Shown: positions 1-6,645 of the stretch, piece after piece
Layout of the letters: every line of letters begins with the position of its first letter
How positions within the stretch are numbered: position 1 is the stretch's first letter
Source: JAFGED01 sp964551295
GTDB taxonomy: Bacteria > Chloroflexota > Anaerolineae > B4-G1
Direction: 5' to 3'
DNA: 7,520 nucleotides
Assembly (NCBI GenBank): GCA_964551295.1
Contig: CAZKDJ010000196.1
Coordinates: 1 to 7,520, forward strand
The notes under the pieces: model-generated
Told to the model about the DNA's origin: nothing
The model's input: only the letters and a program-made list of their open reading frames with translations
Database searches by the model: none
Made by a program: the position numbers and the translations under genes

Positions 1-35
1 GGGGGGCGCCCCCCCCCACACACCCCCCGCCCCCC
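1..35. repeat. Low-complexity G/C homopolymer stretch
   Basis: The first 35 bases are runs of G and C broken only by a short CACACA. The composition is unlike everything after base 36. This is probably a contig-end or read artefact rather than genomic sequence, although a natural G/C tract cannot be excluded. Confidence 0.6.
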
Positions 36-115
36 AGATTATTGAGATGATACGATAGATTGTACTACAACTCATCGCCCAGGCAAAACGTGCTCGACAA
101 ACGGCGGTGGCATGA

Positions 116-599
116 GAGAGGATAGCTGCAGGATGCAGTTGCTCTGCTAACGTCTGGAAGCCGCGCTTTGCCTTCCGGCCTCACTTTTACAGCAACGCCG
201 CACAGACGGGCTTTCACCTGGATACAGTAGGCTTTTACGGCGAGGAGGAGCGGGTGCACGTGGTGGAGGTAGAAGCCACCGCCGACGGCACCACCTACCG
301 GCTGGCGACGGCGGGGGACCTGCCCGGTGCTGGCCTGCTGGCAGAGACGCGCGCGTCTCTCACGCCCGAGCAGCGAGCGGCGCTGGCAAGCCCAGGATGA
401 GGCCGTGGAGGGCGTCCACGATTCACTGCCACAGGGGACACAGCTCGCGTTGGCGGAGAAGGAACGTCCGGCCCATCCGCTCACCCTGAGCACGCCCTAC
501 GGTCTGGCGGATGCAGATGCGCTGCCCGAATCGCCGCTGGTGCCGCCGACGTACACCTTCTACTTGCCGCTCGTCACGCGAGCGTTCGAGGAAGAGTAG
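116..599 (+). pseudogene. Broken 3' remnant of an unrecognised gene with a YLPLV tail
   Basis: Two open segments in different frames read as one protein. Frame 2 is open from 116 to a TGA at 398-400; from about base 160 it looks coding (HFYSNAAQTGFHLDTVGFYG, later SLTPEQRAALA). Frame 3 takes over near 394 with AQDEAVEGVHDSLPQG and runs to a TAG at 597-599, ending TYTFYLPLVTRAFEEE. Dropping one base, or restoring two, near 394 joins them. No start codon or ribosome binding site is evident and the 5' end appears lost before about 160. A Pro-rich stretch followed by YLPLV-R near the C terminus resembles the tail of many secreted Chloroflexota proteins, from memory. The family and function are not recognised. 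The two segments together would give about 145 residues. The frame break could be real decay or a sequence error. Confidence 0.5.
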
Positions 600-664
600 C
601 GTTCAGAATACAATCGCGCGCAGTAAGTGTGCAAATCATTGAGGCATTCCACGCCAGATAACAG

Positions 665-679
665 AAAGGGGTAAGTAAG
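665..679 (+). promoter_or_regulatory. Shine-Dalgarno-like site before an out-of-frame ATG
   Basis: AAAGGGG at 665-671 sits 8 bases before an ATG at 680. That ATG opens a frame one base off from the HlyD-like fragment that starts a few codons later. Translation from 680 would give an unrelated Arg/Ala-rich sequence ending at 916. The site may be the remains of a real start whose frame was lost, or chance. Confidence 0.3.
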
Positions 680-683
680 ATGA

Positions 684-920
684 CAACGGGGCATGCTACG
701 CCTGCTGGGCAGCGAGGAACTGGTGGATGCGCTCTCGTCGGACGATGCGTCCATCGAGGTGCGTGTAAACCTGATCCGCGATCCGCCGACGACCAGCGGA
801 TACGCCTGGTCGTCGGTGCAGGGACCGCCTATGCAGATCGACAGCGGCACGTTATGCACGGCCTGGATCGAGATCAGCACGCAGAGGCCACTGGGCCTAG
901 TCTTGCCCCTGTTTAAGTAA
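684..920 (+). pseudogene. C-terminal fragment of NHLM-type HlyD-like secretion protein
   Basis: The frame is open from 684 (after a TGA at 681-683) to a TAA at 918-920. The first possible start is ATG 693, giving 75 residues. The sequence GMLRLLGSEELVDAL, then SGYAWSSVQGPP, then SGTLCTAWIEI and the end QRPLGLVLPLFK match the C terminus I recall for NHLP/NHLM bacteriocin-system secretion proteins (HlyD family, TIGR03794-like). In these periplasmic adaptors the segment is the last part of the beta-rich domain. The membrane anchor and the coiled-coil or lipoyl region are absent, and nothing upstream in any frame restores them. The adaptor is therefore truncated at its 5' side near 684. The stop lies 6 bp before the ABC exporter start, the spacing expected of the original operon. 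It is very unlikely to function. Confidence 0.72.
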
Positions 921-926
921 ACGCCG

Positions 927-3143
927 ATGGTCTCTGTGCTAAAAAGGTTCTTTTCCCTGCGCCCGGCGCGACGCGTCAGGACGCCGACGGTTTTGCAGAT
1001 GGAGGCGGCGGAATGTGGCGCGGCGGCGCTGGCCATCGTGCTGGGCGCCCACGGCTTCTACGTGCCCCTGGAGGAACTGCGCCTGGCGTGCGGCGTTTCC
1101 AGCGACGGCAGCCGGGCCAGCAACATGGTCAAGGTGGCCCGCCGGTACGGGCTGCAGGCCCGGGGATTTCGTCAGGAGCCCGCCGCGCTGCGCGCGCTGC
1201 CCCTGATCGTCTTTTGGAATTTCAACCACTTTGTGGTCGTGGAGGGGTTTGGCAAAGAGCGCGTCTATCTCAACGACCCCGCCACCGGCCCGAGAGTGGT
1301 CTCCGCGGCCGACTTTGACCGCTCCTTCACCGGCGTCGTGCTGACGTTCGAGCCGGGGCCTGATTTCGAGCGCGGCGGCGAGAAGCCGAGTGCACTTCGC
1401 GCGCTGCGGAAACGGCTGGTCGGCTCGGAGGGCGCGCTGGCCTACGTGGCGCTGGGCGGCCTGGCGCTGGTGGTGTCGGGCCTGGTCATCCCCACCTTCG
1501 GGCGCGTCTTTGTCGACTACTACCTGGTGCGCGAGCTGCAATACTGGATTGCCCCGCTGCTCCTGGGCCTGGCGCTGACCGCTCTCCTGCGGGCCGGGCT
1601 GACCTGGCTGCAGACGCGCTACCTGCTGCGCCTGGAGACCAAACTGGCCCTGTCCACGTCGAGCCGCTTCCTGTGGCACGTGTTGCATCTGCCCATCTCT
1701 TTCTTCACCCAGCGCTACGGCGGCGAGGTCGGCGCCCGGGTGGCCATCAACGACCGCGTCGCTCACCTGCTTTCGGGTCAGCTGGCCGCCGCCGCGGTTA
1801 ATGTCGTGCTGGTCTTTGTCTACGTCCTGCTGATGTTCCAGTACGACGTGACGCTGATCGGCCTGGCAATCGCCGCTCTGAACTTGATCGGGCTGCGCTA
1901 CGTTTCCCGCAGGCGGACGGATGCCCACCAGCAACTCTTGCACGAGGGGGGCAAACTGATGGGGACGGCCATGGGCGGATTGCAGATCATCGAGATGCTG
2001 AAGGCGACTGCGCGAGAGTCGGACTTTTTCGCCCGCTGGGCCGGCCATCAGGCCAAGCTGGTGAACGTGGAACAGCGCCTGGGTCTCTTCTCGCAGGTGC
2101 TGGCGGTGCTGCCGTTCTTCTTGAACGTCCTGAACACACTGGCCATCCTCGTTATCGGCGGGCTGCGCATCAGGAACGGGCGCTTGAGCATGGGTGAGTT
2201 GGTCGCCTTTCAGACGCTGATGATCAGCTTCATGGCACCCATCAACCAGTCGGTGACGCTGGGGGGCGCTGTGCAGGAGGTGCAGGGGGACCTGAAACGT
2301 CTGGACGATGTGTTGCGTCACGCGCCCGATCCCCTGGCCGAACCGCTGCCGCGCCCCTCGATCGTGGGGCACAAGCTCTCGGGTTACGTCGAGCTGAGGG
2401 ACCTGACCTTCGGCTACAGCCCGCTGGATTCGCCCCTGATCGAGCACTTTAACCTAACTCTGGAGCCCGGCGCGCGCGTGGCCCTGGTGGGCAAGACCGG
2501 TAGCGGCAAATCCACCCTCGCCAGGCTGGTGGCCGGGTTGTACAAGCCCTGGAGCGGTGAGATTCTCCTCGATGGCCGACCCCGCCGCTCTATTCCCCGC
2601 GGCGTGATCAATGCCTCGCCGGCCCTGGTGGATCAGGAAATCTTTCTTTTCGAGGGTTCCATCCGGGAGAATCTGACGCTGTGGGACGCTACCGTCCCCG
2701 AGACAGCCATCGTCCGGGCGGCCAAGGACGCCTTGATCCACGAGGAGATCTCAGCCAAGCCCGGCGGCTACGATTACCTGGCGCAGGAGGGGGGGCGCAA
2801 TTTCAGCGGTGGGGAACGCCAGCGCCTAGAGATCGCCCGCGCCCTGGTAGGCGCTCCGACCATCCTGGTGCTGGACGAGGCCACCAGCGCGCTGGACGCC
2901 AGGACGGAGCACCTGATCGACGATAACCTACGGCGGCGCGGTTGTACCTGCCTGATCGTGGCCCATCGCCTGAGCACGATCCGGGACTGCGACGAGATCA
3001 TTATGCTCGAGCGCGTCCGCGTGGTGCAGCGTGGGCGCCACGAGGATTTGCTCAGGGAAAGGGACGGCGCCTATGCCCGGTTGATCGAAGCACAGGTGCC
3101 GGAGGGGAAAAAGAGTCCCCTGGAGCGGCTGCGCTATGACTGA
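927..3143 (+). CDS. NHLM-type peptidase-containing ABC exporter (C39 protease/permease/ATPase)
   Basis: Predicted inner-membrane exporter of 738 residues that cuts the leader off a peptide substrate and exports the core using ATP. It has the architecture of PCAT/LanT proteins and best fits the NHLM ABC1 family. The C39 peptidase spans about residues 18-145: Gln24, catalytic Cys30 in QMEAAECGAAALA, His101 in NFNHFVVV and Asp117 in LNDPATG are all present. Hydrophobic segments lie at about 170-190, 206-224, 285-303, 306-325 and 388-412. The ATPase (about 485-725) is complete: Walker A GKTGSGKST (522-530), Q-loop Gln570, signature NFSGGERQR (625-633), Walker B ILVLDEATSALD (646-657) and switch His680. 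The start at 927 is 6 bp after the adaptor remnant and has no clear Shine-Dalgarno, which suggests translational coupling. The stop overlaps the next gene by 8 bp. A Gly-to-Val change at 697 (ERVRVV where ERG is usual) is the only oddity. Substrate unknown. Confidence 0.93.
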   Translation: MVSVLKRFFSLRPARRVRTPTVLQMEAAECGAAALAIVLGAHGFYVPLEELRLACGVSSDGSRASNMVKVARRYGLQARGFRQEPAALRALPLIVFWNFNHFVVVEGFGKERVYLNDPATGPRVVSAADFDRSFTGVVLTFEPGPDFERGGEKPSALRALRKRLVGSEGALAYVALGGLALVVSGLVIPTFGRVFVDYYLVRELQYWIAPLLLGLALTALLRAGLTWLQTRYLLRLETKLALSTSSRFLWHVLHLPISFFTQRYGGEVGARVAINDRVAHLLSGQLAAAAVNVVLVFVYVLLMFQYDVTLIGLAIAALNLIGLRYVSRRRTDAHQQLLHEGGKLMGTAMGGLQIIEMLKATARESDFFARWAGHQAKLVNVEQRLGLFSQVLAVLPFFLNVLNTLAILVIGGLRIRNGRLSMGELVAFQTLMISFMAPINQSVTLGGAVQEVQGDLKRLDDVLRHAPDPLAEPLPRPSIVGHKLSGYVELRDLTFGYSPLDSPLIEHFNLTLEPGARVALVGKTGSGKSTLARLVAGLYKPWSGEILLDGRPRRSIPRGVINASPALVDQEIFLFEGSIRENLTLWDATVPETAIVRAAKDALIHEEISAKPGGYDYLAQEGGRNFSGGERQRLEIARALVGAPTILVLDEATSALDARTEHLIDDNLRRRGCTCLIVAHRLSTIRDCDEIIMLERVRVVQRGRHEDLLRERDGAYARLIEAQVPEGKKSPLERLRYD

Positions 3144-5918
3144 GCGACGAGGCCCCGACCGATTCCCGGACGAGGAGACGCCCGCCGTCGTGTCTGGTGG
3201 AAGCTTGGTCAGCGAGGATGTCGAGCTCTTCCTGCTCAAACTGCGCTATAAACTGGGCCGCCTCGTCCGCGCCCCGGGCTATCGACCTATCCCGCTCGAT
3301 GATGCCCAGATCGTGTGGGTTGTTTACGCAGGACGTTTGGACGTCTTTGCGGTGCCGGTCGAAAATGGTTGGGTAGCGGGCATCCGCCGTCATCTCCTGC
3401 GCGCACAGGCCGGCCACGTCGTCTTTGGTATGGATGGCGGAGGCAGGGGGCGGCAGATCGCCCTGATCGCCGTGGGCGGGCCGGGCACCCGGTTGGTGCG
3501 AGTACAGCGCTCGTACCTGGAACGCCTGGCCCAGGAAGATGACGCTGCATTCGTCGCCGCGATGATCGAGCGCTGGGCATTTGCCCTCTCTGCTGCGCTG
3601 TCCTCCGATCTGCCCCCCAAGGAGAGCGTGCAACTGGAGCCCGGCGAGGTAGCTCTAGAAGGGGGGCGCCCCGCTCGTGCCCGGCGCGGTGTCGTCTGGG
3701 TCAAGCACGTCGCGGGTCACTCTCACCTGTTGGGTGTACCGGCGTTGGCCCTGCCGCAGGATTTCTACCCGCTCGCTGGCCCGGTCTGGCTGCAGCCGGA
3801 GGACGAGGCGCAGCTGCAGGTGGTCGGGACCCACGCCTTCTTGGAGCAGGACCCCGTCTGGAGCGGCCTGGATCGCTTCCACCGCCTGGTGCAGGAGGCG
3901 GTGGCGCTGCGCGTGGCACGGGCCGAGCAGACCGAGGAGGAGCACTGGCGGGAGCGAGCGGAGGCAGACCGTTCGCAGATGCAATCTGCCCTCGCCCGCC
4001 TGGCGACTGTGATGGAGCCGGCGGCCCCCGTAGCGTTCTTGGATGTGGAGATGGACGAGGAGCATGCACTGCTGAGCGCATGCCGTCTGGTGGGTCGGGC
4101 CCAGGGCTTGACGATCCAGACGCCGCCCGGCGGACGCCGGAGCGCCGACCCCCTCGGCGACATCGCCCGCGCCTCCAGAATCCGCGTGCGTCAGGTAGCG
4201 CTGCGGGATGAGTGGTGGCGCGCCGACAGCGGCCCGCTGCTCGCCCACCGGCAGGATGGCCGGCCGGTGGGCCTGCTGCCGCGGCGGACCGGGCCGTGGC
4301 CCTGGTCCGGTAGGTACGAGTTGGTGGATCCGCTCGCCGGCGAGCGCATACGGGTGACGCAGGAGGTAGCCGCTGCGCTCGTTCCGCTGGCCCACGCCCT
4401 CTACCGTCCTCTTCGCACCCGGGCACTCACAGTGATGGACCTGTTCAAGCTTGGCTTCCGGGGCGTGCGGGCCGATCTCCTGACCGTGGTCCTGGCGGGG
4501 ATTGCCTTGGGTGTTCTGGGCCTGCTTGTTCCGCTGGTGACCGGTGTGCTGTTCGATACGGTCATCCCCGGCGCGGAGCGGGGGCAATTGGGGCAACTGG
4601 GACTGGTTCTGCTGGGCTGCGCGCTGGCCGCGGCGTTGTTTCTGCTCGTCCAGAACGTGACCGTGCTCCGTCTGGAGGGCAAGTGGGACGGCTCGGTCCT
4701 GCCTGCCATCTGGGACCGTCTCCTGCGTTTGCCGGCCTCCTTCTTCCGCCGCTACTCGTCGGGCGACCTGGTGGAACGGGCAATGGGGCTCGACATTATC
4801 CGGCGCACGCTTTCATGGGCGGCGATCTCTTCTATTCTGGCCGGCCTCTCCTCGCTCTTTAGTCTGGGCTTGCTCTTCTACTATGATTCGGGATTGGCGT
4901 GGGTAGCCGTCGGGTTGGCGCTCCTTTCCGTCGCCGCCACGCTGATGGCCTGGCGCCTGGCGGTGCGCCACCAGAGGCAAATGGCCGATCACCAGGGTCG
5001 CATTGCGAGCATGGTGCTGGAGTTTACCACCGCCATCGCCAAGCTGCGGGTAGCCGGGGCCGAGAAGCGCGCTTTCGCCCGCTGGACGCGCTTTCAGCGT
5101 GCAGCGGGATGCGGCTTTCAAAGCCCGTAACGTGGCAAACGGGCTGGTGGTCTTTAACGCGGCCTTTCCGCTGGCGACCACGCTGGTGATTTTTGCCATG
5201 GTCGCCTTGGGCGACGGTCAGGCGGATCGCCTGTCCACCGGCGATTTTCTGGCCTTTAACGCGGCCTTCGGCCAGTTTTTGTTGGCCAGCCTGACCGTCA
5301 GCGGGACCTTGCTGTCGACGCTGCGCGTCATTCCCCTGTATGAGCGGGTACGACCGATCCTGCAGGCCTGGCCCGAAGTCGACCCCCTCCGGTCCGACCC
5401 GGGTGAGTTGAACGGCGAGATCGAGATCAGCCACGTGGCCTTTCGCTATCAGAATGAGGAGCCACTGGTACTGAAGGACGTCTCGTTGCACGTGCGGCCG
5501 GGCGAGTTCGTGGCGCTGGTGGGGCCATCAGGCTGCGGCAAATCTACCCTGGTGCGCTTGCTTCTCGGCTTCGAGCGGCCGCTCGCCGGGGCCATCTATT
5601 ACGATGGCCAGTACCTGCTCGGGCTGGACGTGGAGCAAGTGCGACGGCAGATCGGCGTGGTGCTGCAGAACAGCCAGTTGATCACGGGCACCATTCTATC
5701 CAATAGTCGGTTCGCTGCCCCTCAGTGTTGACGAGGCATGGGAGGCAGCGCGCCTGGTTGGCCTGGATGAAGATATCGCAGAGATGCCCCAGGGCATGCA
5801 CACGCAGGTGAGCGAGGGAGGGAGCACACTCTCCGGCGGGCAACGGCAGCGGTTGTTGATCGCGCGGCCCATCGTCAACCGGCCTCGCATTCTCTCCCCT
5901 GGCCCTTCCTGGGCTTGA
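3136..5918 (+). pseudogene. NHLM-type second ABC transporter subunit, frameshifted and truncated
   Basis: Partner ABC subunit of the cassette (NHLM ABC2, TIGR03797-like). The first 653 or so codons, from ATG 3136 with GGAG at 3122-3125, carry the long family-type N-terminal region (about 1-430) and a membrane domain starting near 435 (DLFKLGFRGVRADLL). Near 5101 the frame changes from RWTRFQR to QRDAAFKARNVAN. The second segment has Walker A GPSGCGKST (5522-5548) and Q-loop Gln (5666-5668). Near 5705 the frame changes again, from GTILSN to VGSLPLSVDEAWEAARL. The third segment holds the signature TLSGGQRQR (5826-5852), then IARPIVNRPRIL, where an Ala is usual in place of the Pro. After base 5894 homology ends and a TGA follows at 5916. 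Walker B, D-loop and switch His are missing, roughly 85-100 residues. ATP hydrolysis is not possible even if the frame breaks are sequence errors. Confidence 0.88.
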
Positions 5919-5931
5919 GCGCCTCAGAGTC

Positions 5932-6074
5932 GTAAGGACACGGCAATGCCGTGCCCACATCCTGCATTTGTACTGGGTCTCGTGCCTCGACCCAGCCTAC
6001 GGCTCAACCCAATCTACACACTATGCACTTGTACGGGGTGGCGGGTAAACCACCGGCACAGCGACAGGCCCGCC
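5932..6074. repeat. Array of three degenerate palindromic (hairpin) repeats
   Basis: Three hairpin units lie in tandem. Unit 1 is GGACACGGCA/TGCCGTGCCC around a central A (5936-5956). Unit 2 has stem CTGGGTC (5973-5979) and GACCCAG (5989-5995). Unit 3 has GGTGG (6037-6041) with CCACC (6050-6054), or alternatively GGCGGG (6040-6045) with CCCGCC (6069-6074). Units 2 and 3 share a leader, TGCATTTGTACTGGGT versus TGCACTTGTACGGGGT, identical at 14 of 16 positions. The pattern looks like decayed copies of a TTGTAGGGG-(palindrome)-CCCC family that I associate with Chloroflexota intergenic DNA. It starts 14 bases after the stop of the broken ABC gene, so unit 1 could also act as a weak hairpin in RNA, but there is no U-tract. 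Confidence 0.6.
5936..5956. repeat. Near-perfect 21-base palindrome
   Basis: Ten-base arms GGACACGGCA and TGCCGTGCCC flank a single A; nine of ten pairs match, the exception being A5938 against C5954. It is the best-preserved unit of the hairpin array. The one-base centre suits a DNA palindrome better than an RNA terminator. Confidence 0.75.
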
Positions 6075-6127
6075 AGTCCAGCCGTGCCCACGCGCCTACC
6101 CACCCAGTCGCCGGGATGAACTCTTGC

Positions 6128-6156
6128 TTGACAGCGCTACAAATCTGGACTACACT
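6128..6156 (+). promoter_or_regulatory. Sigma-70-like promoter
   Basis: A perfect -35 box TTGACA (6128-6133) is followed by exactly 17 bases and then TACACT (6151-6156), which matches the -10 consensus TATAAT at 4 of 6 positions. The -10 sequence recurs in ACTACACTA at 6194-6202. Transcription to the right would cross the solute-binding-protein fragment and reach the FG-GAP gene at 6646 with a leader of about 480 bases. It could instead be a fossil promoter of the lost solute-binding-protein gene. Confidence 0.45.
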
Positions 6157-6268
6157 ACCCTGAGAGCGAGGGAGCGGTCAGCGAAAAGAGGACACTACAC
6201 TAGCATCACCAAGACGCTCGCCACCTTTCGCTCCGGCAAGTGCTCGAACAAGCCCTGGACACCATTGA

Positions 6269-6490
6269 TCACGCGGAAGCATAGGGCAAGCCCATAATGG
6301 GCTGGCCTTAACCGGACGTGCAGCCGGCGTGGACGCTGACGACAACCAACTTCCCTACGTTGATATCGTCACCCACAACCTCTTCAGCACAGACACCGAG
6401 CTCATCACATGGGTCCAAAGCGGCGCCATCGACTTTCAAACGCGCCACAGCCATTACCAAGATCCACCTGCCGCTCGTTCTGAAGAACTC
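6269..6490 (+). pseudogene. Fragment of family 5 extracellular solute-binding protein
   Basis: The frame is open from 6269 (after a TGA at 6266) to a TGA at 6506-6508, which lies inside the adjacent repeat block. From about 6326 it reads GVDADDNQLPYVD, then ELITWVQSGAIDFQTRH. This fits a known segment of peptide/oligopeptide-binding proteins of ABC importers (SBP_bac_5), where D..GNQLPYID and, some 25 residues on, GEIDMQ.RH are usual. Codons are mostly C-ending, as in a real high-GC gene. Only about 55 residues of a protein normally of 500-700 survive, with no signal peptide or start. A coding-like stretch just upstream in another frame (6204-6284) may belong to the same gene; I could not place it. 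The assignment is from memory of the family. Confidence 0.55.
6289..6303. repeat. Perfect 15-base palindrome
   Basis: AGCCCAT and ATGGGCT flank a single central A. All seven pairs match and pairing does not extend further. It lies where the coding-like frame switches from frame 3 to frame 2, just ahead of the solute-binding-protein fragment. The odd-length design with a central A is the same as in the 5936-5956 palindrome. Confidence 0.6.
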
Positions 6491-6580
6491 TCCCTGAGCC
6501 TATCCTGAAATAATCGAAGGGCCTGCCCTGAGTCCCTCGACAAGATCGGGACAAGCTCTGCCGAAGGAGCCTGCCCTGAG
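6491..6580. repeat. Interspersed CCCTGAG/CGAAGG-type repeat block
   Basis: The 12-mer GCCTGCCCTGAG occurs exactly at 6521-6532 and 6569-6580, a 48-base period. Each copy is preceded by CGAAGG (6515-6520 and 6562-6567). A further CCCTGAGCC lies at 6492-6500, and CTCGACAAG and GGGACAAGCTC lie between. This is a degenerate form of the CCCTGAGCCTGTCGAAGGG repeat common in intergenic DNA of Chloroflexota and some other bacteria, from memory. It ends the solute-binding-protein fragment and lies about 50 bases before the ribosome binding site of the next gene. Confidence 0.65.
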
Positions 6581-6631
6581 ATGAGATTCGAGCGCATTTC
6601 CAGATAACCAAAAGAGCAGAGAGCAACACAA

Positions 6632-6638
6632 AAGGAGG
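6632..6638 (+). promoter_or_regulatory. Strong ribosome binding site
   Basis: AAGGAGG, a full anti-16S match, is followed by 7 bases and ATG 6646. It fixes the start of the FG-GAP protein and is the clearest Shine-Dalgarno in the window. Confidence 0.85.
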
Positions 6639-6645
6639 CGTGAAA

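Larger units (their letters stand above)
5919..6645. other. 727-bp gene-poor region with repeats and gene debris
   Basis: No intact gene is supported here. The region holds, in order, a three-hairpin array (5932-6074), a sigma-70-like promoter (6128-6156), a short coding-like stretch in frame 3 (6204-6284, with LRQVLEQALDTIDHAEA before a TAG), a 15-base palindrome, a solute-binding-protein fragment and a CCCTGAG-type repeat block. The 70-codon open frame at 5951-6163 spans the hairpin array and looks non-coding. Confidence 0.6.

Noticed and set aside
65..493. Minus-strand open frame of 142 codons
   Set aside because: It is Cys-, Ser- and Arg-rich with no motif. The plus-strand frames over the same bases read as a more natural protein.
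939..2447. Long open frame (502 codons) on the minus strand
   Set aside because: It lies entirely opposite the well-supported ABC exporter, is rich in Gln, His and Arg, and has no recognisable motif. It is a by-product of GC-rich codon use.
3655..4596. Minus-strand open frame of 313 codons
   Set aside because: It is antisense to the second ABC gene, whose plus frame is continuous there and recognisable.
5095..5712. Programmed ribosomal frameshifting as the reason for the two frame changes
   Set aside because: I see no slippery heptamer at either site. Two shifts in one gene followed by loss of Walker B point to damage or sequence error.
5936..5956. Rho-independent terminator of the ABC operon
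   Set aside because: The hairpin would have a one-base loop before opening and is followed by ACATCC, not a T-tract.
5932..6074. CRISPR array
   Set aside because: There are only three imperfect units with different stems, irregular spacing and no cas genes.
5951..6163. Small plus-strand gene of 70 codons
   Set aside because: It has no ribosome binding site, begins inside a palindrome and spans the hairpin array. Its composition is low-complexity Thr/Pro/Gln/Ala.
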